NCBI GenBank assembly: GCA_964420325.1
Contig: CAYQSU010000030.1
Location: forward strand, 1 to 38,258
DNA length: 38,258 nucleotides
Source: CAYQSU01 sp964420325
Lineage (GTDB): Bacteria; Pseudomonadota; Alphaproteobacteria; Rhodospirillales; Defluviicoccaceae
Reading direction: 5' to 3'
Of this stretch, positions 7,844-16,700 are shown piece after piece (the stretch's first letter is position 1; each line of letters starts with the position of its first letter). The translations under genes were made by a program, and so were the position numbers. Below the pieces are notes generated by a model that was given only the letters and a program-made list of their open reading frames with translations, was not told the DNA's origin and ran no database searches.

Positions 7844-8176
7844 TCAATCGCCATCGGGGAAGCCCGGGAGCCCCTTCGAACCCTCGATGCGGTCGAGGGC
7901 AGACTGTTCGGCGCCGGCGGCCAGCAGTGCCGTCGCCTTATCGAGCCGCTCTCGCGGAACGGTGATGTAGAGGCGCACCTTGGGCTGGCTCCAACCGGCG
8001 ACAGGCCGGTCGATGCGGAACGGAATGCCCTGGGAGGAGAGAAGGATCGATGCCGCCCGCTCGTTGGCGTCGGTGTTGCTATAGTCGAGGATCGTCACCC
8101 AGGTGTCGCCCACGGCATCGCTGCGCGTGCTCGGCCCGTCGAAATGCAGGAGCCGCGGGATATCATAGCTCACCAT
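7844..8176 (-). CDS. Small DUF2007-like protein, last gene of the eCIS operon
   Basis: This 110-aa protein contains VTILDYSNTDANERAASILLSSQGIPFRID followed by VRLYITVPRERLDKATALLAA. That pattern, a strand, a helix ending in SxGIPF, and a strand leading into VPxExxxxAxxLL, resembles DUF2007 'putative signal transducing' domains. The ATG at 8176 has GGAG 7 nt upstream. A longer form from a GTG at 8287 would add a hydrophobic segment (PVLRTLAPLMLITTCGAMPAW) and reduce the gap to the preceding gene from 123 to 12 bp, but it has no visible ribosome binding site. If the long form is used the protein would be exported. Its function in the eCIS is unknown. Confidence 0.65.
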   Translation of the reverse strand: MVSYDIPRLLHFDGPSTRSDAVGDTWVTILDYSNTDANERAASILLSSQGIPFRIDRPVAGWSQPKVRLYITVPRERLDKATALLAAGAEQSALDRIEGSKGLPGFPDGD

Positions 8177-8183
8177 TTCACCA

Positions 8184-8187
8184 CTCC
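8184..8187 (-). promoter_or_regulatory. Shine-Dalgarno deciding the start of the DUF2007-like gene
   Basis: On the minus strand GGAG lies 7 nt before the ATG at 8176. The alternative starts at 8287 (GTG) and in the intervening stretch show no comparable site. Confidence 0.45.
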
Positions 8188-8299
8188 ACGCCGGCATTGC
8201 GCCACAGGTTGTGATCAGCATCAACGGCGCGAGGGTCCGAAGCACAGGTCTTGATCGCTTCTGCGATAATCGGCGTCTTGTCGTCACGGCAGTCGGCGG

Positions 8300-10135
8300 T
8301 CAGCGGCATTGTTCGGTGACGACTTCCGACGGCACCGGCCCGCCTTGAACGAAGCGGGGGCTGCCGTCGCCACTTGGCACGGTGACCGTGTTTACGTTGC
8401 TCACTGTTCTCGTCGTGGGCCGTCCCGCGACAAGAACGACCCGCGCTTGCCAGTTCAGTTGCCAATCGACGTGCTGCAACGACTTCACGCAGCCGCTGGG
8501 CCGGTGTTCGACGACTACCCAAAGACGGAACGTGTCGAGCATCTGCATGGTGGTCATCGTCTGCGGGGGATGTCCGGACCCAACGCACGTCGGGCTGTTT
8601 TGCAGGTTGATGTATTGGGCGCCGGAGGGCACGTCGGGCCACTGCAGATCGACGACTTGGCCCGCCGTTGCGAAGTCTACCACTTCATTCGCAACCGGGC
8701 GACTGATGAAGATCGGGTCGTAGTTGTTGGCGAAGCCGTCCTTCATCGGCGTTACTGGCACGACATCGCTGATCCGGGCCCCTGCGCTGTAGGTCGCCGA
8801 GCGGTTGATAGTGAGCAGGTTCTGAACGAAACCGACACGGAAGTTTGCGGCAGCGGCATTGTTCGGCGCTGCGATCGTGACCTGAGGTCGATAGACGATC
8901 GGCGTCTGTCCACGCATTTGTAGTGTGTCGAAACCGCCCTGTCGCACAACTCCGATGCTGGCGGCATTGGCAACCGAGGTTGCGACGCCGTTGCCCAAAC
9001 GGAATGCGACGCCCGCGCCCGCAAAGCGTTCATCGCAATCGCCCGGCGCGAGGGGCTCGGCGACGGGTCCGCCGATCGCCGGCGGGCGGGCGCCCGGCTG
9101 GCTGACGTCGTTGTCGTCGAGCAGACCCATCGTCTCTTGACCGACGATGCCGTCGATCAGTACGGCCCCGGCGTCGGTCTGGAACCGGCGGACCGCTGCC
9201 TCCGTTTCGGGACCGAAGATGCCATCCAGCTGCGTCGGATTGGCCTGCGATACGCTCTTCGGAAGGGGATAGCCCATGGCGACCAGAGACCCCTGGATCA
9301 ACCGGACCTCGTTGCCGCTGTCGCCCAATTGAAGGAATCGCTTGCCGTCGAGCACGTCCTCCAGAGCTGCGTTGCCGGCAAAGCGGGGCGCTTGCAGAGT
9401 GCGGCCGGCGACACCCTGTCTTCGAATGACGCGAGCCCCGGCCGTTCGGCCAGCCGTCTGCTGCACAACGTGCGTCAGTTCGTGCGCCAGCAGCCGTCGG
9501 CCGCCACCCGTTCGGGGCGCATACTGTCCGTGCCCGAACACCACGTCCTGGCCGATGGTGAACGCTCGTGCGCCGACTGCCCGCGCCGCGCTGGCGGCGG
9601 CGGCATCCGCATGCACGCGCACGCCGCTGAAATCGCGGCCGAAGCGAGGCTCGAAGAAAGCGCGTTCGGAGGCCGGCAGCGGCCGTCCGCCGCCCCTTAG
9701 CGTCTCGACGCGCGGTGCGATGGCGGAGTCCGGCAGCGGCTCTGCTGAGATGCCTTCTGATTTGGCTCGGACCGTTTCTTCCTCTTCGTCATCCACCGGC
9801 CGACGCTGCAAGTCGTCTTCGCACATCCCGCACAGCCGTTGCGCTGTCGCTGCGAGAGCCGGAGCCGGCGCATCGGCCGACAGCAACCGCGCCGCCGGCG
9901 CATCGGGCATGCGCATCACCCGGTCGGCTACCTGGTCCGCCTCCTGTTCGTATGCACTGTGCGCCGGGCCGACGGTCAGCTTCGCCTGCAGCGGACCAAA
10001 GGGGTGGTCGCAGGCGAAGGTGGAGATCGCCGCCGCGCGCCCCGGCCGTCTCGAGAGACCAGCCTTGACCGACGTTTCTTTGTGCCGGGGCTTCGGCGGG
10101 ACTGTGGTTGCGATCAGACCGTCCTCCTCTTCCAC
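8300..10135 (-). CDS. DUF4157 protein A with peptidoglycan-binding domain (eCIS-associated)
   Basis: This 611-aa protein has an N-terminal leader FGPLQAKLTVGPAHSAYEQEADQVADRVMRMP, a CGMCEDDLQRR motif, and a DUF4157 domain (PLPASERAFFEPRFGRDFSGVRVHAD through HELTHVVQQ) carrying a zincin HExxH motif (HELTH, residues 218-222). A PG_binding_1-type domain follows (VRLIQGSLVAMGYPL to DGIVGQETMGLL), then about 250 residues with no recognised domain. DUF4157 is known to be strongly associated with eCIS loci and their toxins. GTG 10135 is chosen because GGGAAC lies 5 nt upstream and because the protein then aligns with paralogue B from its start. A TTG at 10186 would overlap gene B by 20 nt. It is likely a loaded effector or effector chaperone; the activity of the C-terminal domain is unknown. 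Confidence 0.88.
   Translation of the reverse strand: MEEEDGLIATTVPPKPRHKETSVKAGLSRRPGRAAAISTFACDHPFGPLQAKLTVGPAHSAYEQEADQVADRVMRMPDAPAARLLSADAPAPALAATAQRLCGMCEDDLQRRPVDDEEEETVRAKSEGISAEPLPDSAIAPRVETLRGGGRPLPASERAFFEPRFGRDFSGVRVHADAAAASAARAVGARAFTIGQDVVFGHGQYAPRTGGGRRLLAHELTHVVQQTAGRTAGARVIRRQGVAGRTLQAPRFAGNAALEDVLDGKRFLQLGDSGNEVRLIQGSLVAMGYPLPKSVSQANPTQLDGIFGPETEAAVRRFQTDAGAVLIDGIVGQETMGLLDDNDVSQPGARPPAIGGPVAEPLAPGDCDERFAGAGVAFRLGNGVATSVANAASIGVVRQGGFDTLQMRGQTPIVYRPQVTIAAPNNAAAANFRVGFVQNLLTINRSATYSAGARISDVVPVTPMKDGFANNYDPIFISRPVANEVVDFATAGQVVDLQWPDVPSGAQYINLQNSPTCVGSGHPPQTMTTMQMLDTFRLWVVVEHRPSGCVKSLQHVDWQLNWQARVVLVAGRPTTRTVSNVNTVTVPSGDGSPRFVQGGPVPSEVVTEQCR
9074..9244. repeat. Near-identical patch, copy in DUF4157 gene A
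   Basis: These 171 bp match 10932-11102 with 8 mismatches by my count (about 95 percent). The first 63 bp are identical. The patch encodes the second half of the peptidoglycan-binding domain and the linker after it. Flanking sequence of the two genes is much more divergent. Confidence 0.85.
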
Positions 10136-10166
10136 GACCGTTCCCGATCGCCGCCGCCGCCGAACG

Positions 10167-12053
10167 TCATGAGCACGGCTTGACAAAGACCTGCCCGGGC
10201 ACCGGTCCGCCTTGGATGAAGCCCGGGCCGCCGGTGCCGTTGGCCTGGGTCACAACGTTGACGTTGGAGACGATCGTCACCGTCGGTGCTCCGCCCGTGA
10301 TCGTCACCGTGGCTCGCCAGTCCAGGTGCCAGTCGATGTGGTGCAGGGACCTCACACAACCGCTCGGCCGATGCTGGACGACAACCCAGGTGCGGAACGT
10401 GTCGAACATCGTCATCGACGTCATGGATTGCGCCGCAACTCCGGAGCCGGCGCACGAAGGGGTGTCGAGCAGATTAACGAAGAACGCGTCGCTCGGCACG
10501 TCGGGCCAGTCCAGAGCGATCGTCTGGCCGGCTGCCGCGAAGTCCTCGACGATTGCCGGGTTCGGGTTGGTAACGAAGATCGGGTGATAGTCGGTGGGTG
10601 CGCCATCCTTGATCGGCGCCGGCACGACGGTGCTCGCCCGACCTCCTGCGCCGTAGGCGGCAAAACGTGTCGACGTCAGCAGATTCTGGACGAAGCCGAC
10701 GCGGAAGTTGGCGGCAACGGCATTGTTGGGTGCGGCGATCGTGACCTCCGGATCGTAATTGATCGGGGTCTGCCCCCGCATCAGAAGAAGGTTGCGGCCG
10801 GCGGACAGCGCGATGCGGATGTCGGCAGCGCTGGCGACGCCGCTCGCCACCTGGTTCGCCAGAGTGAACGTCACCCCGGCGAAGTGCCGGTCGCAGCCTG
10901 TGGGACCGAGAGGCGCCGCGACCGGGCCGGTGATCGCCGGCGGGCGGGCGCCCGGCTGGCTGACGTCGTTGTCGTCGAGCAGACCCATCGTCTCCTGACC
11001 GACGATGCCGTCGATCAGCACGGCCCCGGCGTCGGTCTGGAACCGGCGAATGGCCGCCTCCGTTTCCGGACCGAAGATGCCATCCAGCTGCATCGGATTG
11101 GCGCTCGGCACGCTGTTGGGCAGGGCATATCCCATCGCCACGAGGGATTCCTGGATCAGCCGGACATGGGTGCCTGTGGCACCTCTGCGGATCAGTGTCT
11201 CGTCATCGAACGCTGCTTCGAGAATGACGTTGCCGGAGAAGCGCGGCGCCGCCAGATCGTGGCCGTCCCCGATCGTTCTTTGGATTCCGCTGTCGCCGAC
11301 GCACTCGGCGCCGGTCTGTTGCTGCACATGGGTCAGTTCGTGCGCCAGCAGCCGTCGGCCTGCCGTCGTGCCGGGCGCGTAGCGGTCGTCGCGAAAGGCG
11401 ACGTGGGTGCCGATGGTGAAGGCTTCGGCGCTGATGGCCCGCGCCAGGCGATCGGCACCGGCATCGGCATGGACCCTAATCCGGCCGAAGTCGGCGCCGA
11501 AGCGCGGCTCGAAATAGCGGCGCTCGGTCGCCGGCAACGGCTGCCCCCCGGACGTCATGGCGCGGGCGTCGGCCTCGAGCGGTCCGCTCAGGCCAGCGGC
11601 GACTGTGCCCCCTGTGCCGCGCGTCGCACGCTGGATGTCGTCGTCGCTCTCGCTGCGCGGGTGGCGGCCGCCCGCGACCGACTTGGCGCATCCGGAGCAC
11701 AGCCAGGCCGCCTGCAACGGGTCCGATACCGGCTCCGAAGCGAACGCCTGCACCCGGCCGATCGCTCCTGCCCGAGGCAGCCCCGTCGCCGGCAGCGCGA
11801 CGAAAGAGGGCCGCGTCGGCGTCTCGTGCGCCACTTCGGCGTCGGGCATGCGCATGACATGGTCGGCGACCCGATCCGCCTCCGCCTCGAAGCGGTCGTG
11901 GGCGGGGCCGACGGTCAGCTTCGCCTGCAGCGGGCCGAAGGGAAGGCTAACGGCGAACGCGCGCAGCGCCTCGCCGTTGCCGCGCGGGCCCCGGCTCGCG
12001 GGCCTGGCGGTCGCCTGCTTCTGCCGCGGCTGCGGCGGGGCCGTGGTTGGCAT
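10167..12053 (-). CDS. DUF4157 protein B with peptidoglycan-binding domain (paralogue of A)
   Basis: This 628-aa protein has the same architecture as its downstream neighbour: leader FGPLQAKLTVGPAHDRFEAEADRVADHVMRMP (39-70), a CSGCAK motif (119-124), DUF4157 domain about 170-246 with HELTH at 238-242, peptidoglycan-binding domain about 295-360, and an unrecognised C-terminal domain from about 385. The C-terminal domain shares long blocks with A, for example MRGQTPI, VTIAAPNN and ANFRVGFVQNLLT, plus W/P-rich segments WPDVPS and VVVxHRPSGCV. The ATG at 12053 follows GAGGAGG by 7 nt. The HExxH motif looks intact; a distal third zinc ligand cannot be identified by eye. It lies 15 bp after the PASTA gene, so it belongs to the eCIS operon. 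Likely cargo or cargo-handling protein; the protease activity is only predicted. Confidence 0.9.
   Translation of the reverse strand: MPTTAPPQPRQKQATARPASRGPRGNGEALRAFAVSLPFGPLQAKLTVGPAHDRFEAEADRVADHVMRMPDAEVAHETPTRPSFVALPATGLPRAGAIGRVQAFASEPVSDPLQAAWLCSGCAKSVAGGRHPRSESDDDIQRATRGTGGTVAAGLSGPLEADARAMTSGGQPLPATERRYFEPRFGADFGRIRVHADAGADRLARAISAEAFTIGTHVAFRDDRYAPGTTAGRRLLAHELTHVQQQTGAECVGDSGIQRTIGDGHDLAAPRFSGNVILEAAFDDETLIRRGATGTHVRLIQESLVAMGYALPNSVPSANPMQLDGIFGPETEAAIRRFQTDAGAVLIDGIVGQETMGLLDDNDVSQPGARPPAITGPVAAPLGPTGCDRHFAGVTFTLANQVASGVASAADIRIALSAGRNLLLMRGQTPINYDPEVTIAAPNNAVAANFRVGFVQNLLTSTRFAAYGAGGRASTVVPAPIKDGAPTDYHPIFVTNPNPAIVEDFAAAGQTIALDWPDVPSDAFFVNLLDTPSCAGSGVAAQSMTSMTMFDTFRTWVVVQHRPSGCVRSLHHIDWHLDWRATVTITGGAPTVTIVSNVNVVTQANGTGGPGFIQGGPVPGQVFVKPCS
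10932..11102. repeat. Near-identical patch, copy in DUF4157 gene B
   Basis: This is the partner of 9074-9244, at a constant offset of 1858 bp in the same orientation and with no gaps. The sharp local identity suggests recent gene conversion or strong constraint on this segment. Confidence 0.85.
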
Positions 12054-12068
12054 GGACGGCCTCCTCGG

Positions 12069-13739
12069 TCAGAGCGCTTCAAGACTGGCCTTCAGCATAC
12101 GCCGGAAGGTGCGAGCGTGGGCACGGTTCTTCAGGCTGAACGCGGCCTGCAACTCCGCGTCCGGCATGTCGGCGACGCGACGCGCCGCCTCGACATCGTC
12201 GACACCGGCGGCGGCGAGCCGCCGGCGCAGGGCCTTGGGCCGCACCCCCAGCGCGGCGAAACCGGGGTCGGCAGCAAGGCGATCCGCCAGGCGCTCGGCA
12301 AAGTCACCGGCGACGCGTTCGGGTCCGGCCCCGGACATCGACACCGAGACCGCCGAGCCTGCGGCCACGGGCGTGCCGGCCGGTGGCTTCTGGTCGACGA
12401 CGCGGCCGTTCTCCGGCCCTTCGATGGCGCCGAGTTGCAGGCGGGCGGCCTCCAGGATCTCCTTCGCGCCGGCCAGGGAACGGCCGACCAGGTTCGGCAC
12501 ATCCGTCCGCTCGACGTCCGACCGGCGGCCGACGACGAGGTTGACGGACGTTTCCTTGGCCACCAGCGTGCCCGCGGGCGGTTGCTGGTCGAGCACGATC
12601 CCGGCGCGAGGGTCGTCGCGGAACCGGACGCGACCGACGCTCAGGCCGACGTCGCGGACGAGGGTCTCGGCGGCCTGCTGCGGCCGGCCGACCAGAGCGG
12701 GAACCTCGACCCGCTCCTCCGGCGGGCGCACCGCGACGATGAGCGCGACGGTCGTGCCCGGCGGCACCCGCACGCCGGCCTCCGGGTTCTGTTTCAGAAC
12801 CGTCCCCGCCGGGGCGCCGGGCTGTTCGGAGACCTGGCCGACGGTGAGCCCAGCCTCGCCGAGCTTCGCTTGCGCCTCGTCGCGCGAGGAGCCGACGACG
12901 TCGGGCACGACGACGGTGTCGCCGTCTTCGGCCGTGCCGATGACCAGCGTCACCTGGGTATCGGCGGTCACCGGCACGCCGGCGGCCGGGCTCTGTGACA
13001 GGACGAGCCCGACCCGGTCGGGCGCGCGTTGCGTGAACCGCTGCGCCACCTTCAGTCCCAGCCGTCCGAGCACGGCCACCGCCACCGACTCCGGCCGGTC
13101 GAGCACGTTCGGCATGCTGGCGCGGTCGGGCGGCAGCGGGCAGGGTGGCAGCCGCTCGCCGGAGAGACGGATCACCCGGTAGGCGACGCCGCCGTCGCCG
13201 AGCGCGATCGCCTCGTCACCGCGATAGAGGACCGCCTGTTCGCTGTCCGAGACCTGCAGAAAAACCGCGTCGGCGGCGCGACCCGGCGTGTCGCCGGTCG
13301 CCACCGGCAGATCCATGCGGAAATAGCCCTTGGCGTCGGTGCAGGTGAAGCGCCGCACCTGTCCGTCGGCGCCGATGGCCGCCACCGTCAGCTTGTCCGC
13401 CGGCGCTCCCCCGGCATCGAACACCCGGCCGTGCAGGACGAAGGCGCCGGCCGGACGCACCGGCACCTCGATCTCCGCGGTCTCGACGGAGACGCGATAG
13501 CTCCGCTGGGCCTGCGTCTCGGTGGCGATGACGGCCTCGAGACGCGCGATCGCCTCGACATCGTCGGCGCGGCGGGCGCGGGTCAGGATCAGCCTGCGGT
13601 TGGCGGCGCCGAGCCGCGCCTGCTGGACGCGGGCGGCGTGGTCGAGACCGACGAGGCGCAATCGATCCGTCGCCGCTGGAAGATCGCCCATCTCGGCCGC
13701 GAGGGCGCCCGCTTCGACCGGTGGTTTGCGTGTTGCCAT
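12069..13739 (-). CDS. Four-PASTA-repeat protein of the eCIS operon
   Basis: This 556-aa protein has an N-terminal helical segment (about 1-90), a carboxypeptidase-regulatory-like beta-sandwich (about 98-195; FVLHGRVFDAGG and CTDAKGYFRMDLPV), and four PASTA repeats at about 208-270, 275-338, 343-404 and 411-470. Each PASTA repeat shows the PxVVG start, an LxxxGL core, a QxPxAG turn and a V-T-L-V strand. A C-terminal helical domain (about 478-556; DFAERLADRLAADPGFAALGV, then RPKALRRRLAAAGVDDVEAA) resembles a helix-hairpin-helix-like fold. PASTA domains are best known in kinases and penicillin-binding proteins, where they bind peptidoglycan. There is no signal peptide, as expected for a particle-loaded protein. 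ATG 13739 has GGAGAGG close upstream. It may contact the target wall or act as cargo. Confidence 0.85.
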   Translation of the reverse strand: MATRKPPVEAGALAAEMGDLPAATDRLRLVGLDHAARVQQARLGAANRRLILTRARRADDVEAIARLEAVIATETQAQRSYRVSVETAEIEVPVRPAGAFVLHGRVFDAGGAPADKLTVAAIGADGQVRRFTCTDAKGYFRMDLPVATGDTPGRAADAVFLQVSDSEQAVLYRGDEAIALGDGGVAYRVIRLSGERLPPCPLPPDRASMPNVLDRPESVAVAVLGRLGLKVAQRFTQRAPDRVGLVLSQSPAAGVPVTADTQVTLVIGTAEDGDTVVVPDVVGSSRDEAQAKLGEAGLTVGQVSEQPGAPAGTVLKQNPEAGVRVPPGTTVALIVAVRPPEERVEVPALVGRPQQAAETLVRDVGLSVGRVRFRDDPRAGIVLDQQPPAGTLVAKETSVNLVVGRRSDVERTDVPNLVGRSLAGAKEILEAARLQLGAIEGPENGRVVDQKPPAGTPVAAGSAVSVSMSGAGPERVAGDFAERLADRLAADPGFAALGVRPKALRRRLAAAGVDDVEAARRVADMPDAELQAAFSLKNRAHARTFRRMLKASLEAL

Positions 13740-13769
13740 TTCCCTCTCCAGTCCCCACGCCTTGCCGCG

Positions 13770-16700
13770 TCAGAAGTTCCTGTTCAGCGTCTGAAAGCCG
13801 CTGCCGGTCGCGACCGCGCCCCGCCGGTCGCGGAACATGCCGCACAGGCTCTGCGGCGCGATGTGGCGGTTGGTGTCCAGCTCGGCCTCCAGCCCCGCCG
13901 GCGCGCCGGTCAGGGTGATCCGCGGTTCGAGCGCGCCGAAGCTGAAGAAGCAGTGGGTGCCCTGATTGTGGCTGGTGTCGTTGAACAGACCGATGCTGAG
14001 CGCGGACAGGAAGGCGTTGAACAGGCCCTCCTTGAAGCGATTGCCCTGCACGCGCACCGACCAGCCGAGCACCAGCGCGTCGATCGCGACGAAGTCGAAC
14101 ACCATGTCGCAGTCGCACTGGTTGTCCTGCATCGCCACATCGTCGAGGCTGATCAGCAGCACCGAGCTGAGGGTCAGCGTCACCGCCTGCGACAGGCTGT
14201 CGAGCACCACCTGGTTGTCGTTGAACTGGACGTTGCCGTTGGCGAGCAGCTTGATGTCGTCATCGAAGCCCTGGCCGGGCGGCTGCTGCGGATCGATCTG
14301 GCCGAGCCCGCTGAAGCCGAGGAGCTGCAGGTAGAACTCGTTGGACAGACCGAGATTCAGGACCGAGACGGCGGCACCGCCGAGGAGGTCGAGGAAGGCG
14401 GTCAACGGGTTGCTAACCCGAGCGCGGGCCTGCAGGCCGGTGGTCCCCAGCGTGGTGACGCCGAACGTGCCGGGAGCGGTCTGACCGATGGCGCCGCGGC
14501 GCAGGCTGTTGCTGCCGTGGGCGGTGAACCGGTTGCCGTGGATCACCATCGGACCGACGCCGATGACGCTCAGCGCCCGGCCTTCCCGCGCCACCGCGAC
14601 GTTGCCCTCGACGATCAGTGCCGGGGCGCCGTCCTGGCGCGCCTGCACCTGCTCGCCGAACGGCGCGAAGAAATCCACCGCCGGGCGAACGAGGCCGATG
14701 ACGATGGCACCGATGCGCCCAGTCGGGACCGGGCTGTCGAGTGTGGCGATCCGGCCGTTGTCGCGAAGATGGTTGCGCTCGATGACCACCGCCTCCCCGT
14801 CGAGGACGTAGATGCCGACGATCGGCGAGCCGTGTCCGGTGCCGACGTCGGTGATGCGATTGTCGCGAACGGTGATGTCGGCGCCGCTGGCCAGGGCAAT
14901 GCCGCCGAATGCGGCGATCTCCGCGAGCTCCGGCGGCATCGTGCCCACAGGCAGCTGCATGCAGCCGACGATGGTGTTGCCGGCGATGCGCAGGCGGTCG
15001 GTGATGACCGCGTCCCGCTCGCCGTCGGGGTCGAACCAGTAGGCGACGGTGATGCCGCTCGAGCCCATCTGCAGGATATGGTTGCAGAGGATCCGGCAAT
15101 CCTCGATGGGACCATCGGACACCGGATCCAGGGGCTCCGGCTGGTTCGGGTCCCGCGGCGGCCGCGGCTGCGGGTCGATCGTCACGCAGTCGTTGTCGGC
15201 GATCGTCAGCCAGCCGGCGAAGGTCGGCAGCGGCCTGCGCACGGCGTAGTAGGCCTGCAGCAGCGCGACGCTGGCGATCACCGGCCGCGGCTGGAAGTCG
15301 ACCGAGCCGAGGACGATGCCGGCACCGTTGCCGCCTTCGATCCGGTTGTGGGCGATCTCGACATCGCTGCTGTCGCCGCCGATCTGCAGGCCGCCTGGCG
15401 CGCTCAGCCGGCGGCGCAGGCCGGTGAGCGCCCGGATCTCGTTGCGCAGCACGCGCAGCCGTCGGCCGGCCACGAACACGGCCGGCTCCTGAGGCGCCGC
15501 GGTGCCGATCCGCGAGACCGTCGCGGCCGACACCGCGATCATGCTGTCGACGAGGTCGATGCCGACACCCTCGGTAGCGATCACCGCCGCGCGGTCGCGG
15601 GCGGCGAGCCGTAGGCGTTCGAGACGCAGTCCGCGCGGGCGCGTCGCCTGCACGAGCAGGGTTTGCTCGCTCTCGATGGCGAAGTCGCGCAGTGTGATCG
15701 CGGCGCTGTCGGCGATGCTGATCACGGGCGCCGTTTGCCCCTCGGACGGGACGACGCGGCTGCGCGGTCCGCACCCCTGGATGACGACGTTCCGCCGGCC
15801 GGCGATGCTCGCGGCGGCGGTGTGCGTGCCCGGCAGCAGGCAGATCAGGCCGCCGGCCGGCGGCAGGGCCTCGATCGCCGCCTGCAGGTCGTCGACCTCG
15901 CCATGGCTTTCGCTGCCGTCGCCGACGTGGATCGTGCAGCAGCTCTCGACCTGGCACAGCTTGCGGAAGCGATGCCGGCAGTCCTCGACGGTGGCGACCG
16001 GTGTGCCGTCGGCCGTCAGGGACCAGTGCGCCAGACCGAGAACCGCGTAGAAGCGCTGCGGACCGAACGGAGCCGCCGCGTCCAGCAGTCGCCACGGCAC
16101 TACCCGTTCGGGCGTGTTCGGCCGGGCGGCGATGACCCAGTAGTCGCCCGGCAGACCAAACCCGGAAAAGGTCAGAACGAGGCCCGTCCCGGCCAGCGCA
16201 ACGCCGGTTCCCGGGGTGAACGGGTGATCGAGGTCGGCCGCGCTCTCCGGCCCGGGTTGCCAGATCCGGGCGTAGAAGTAGCGCGGCGGATCGTCGTCGC
16301 CGAGCGGGTTGAGGATCGCGGCGCGTTCGCCGGCGTTCAGCCATTCCTGCATCTCGATCGGAACGGCGGGCGCGATGCGCAGGCTACCGGTACCGGGATC
16401 GTAGGAGGCTGTCACCCGTGCCAGGTGTCCGTGCGCCTGCGCAACCTTTTCCCGGTTGGCGAGCAGCGCACCCCACGGCAGGATCTCGATGACCGCGCCC
16501 TGCAGCGGGAACAGCACCGGATCGAGGGGTGGCGTCAGGAAGGTCAGCTCGATCGATCCGTCGGCCGCGGGGGTGCTGTTGCTGATCTCCACCCGGTACA
16601 GGGGCTCACCGTTGTCGTAGGCCCAGAGGAAGCGATTGCCGGCGGTCAGCTGCACCCGGATCGCCTGATTCTCGGCGCCGAGGTAGCCTTGGGTGACCCG

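Noticed and set aside
10136..10186. TTG start extending DUF4157 protein A into gene B
   Set aside because: No properly spaced Shine-Dalgarno precedes the TTG, the added residues are Arg-rich, and the paralogue aligns from the later GTG start.
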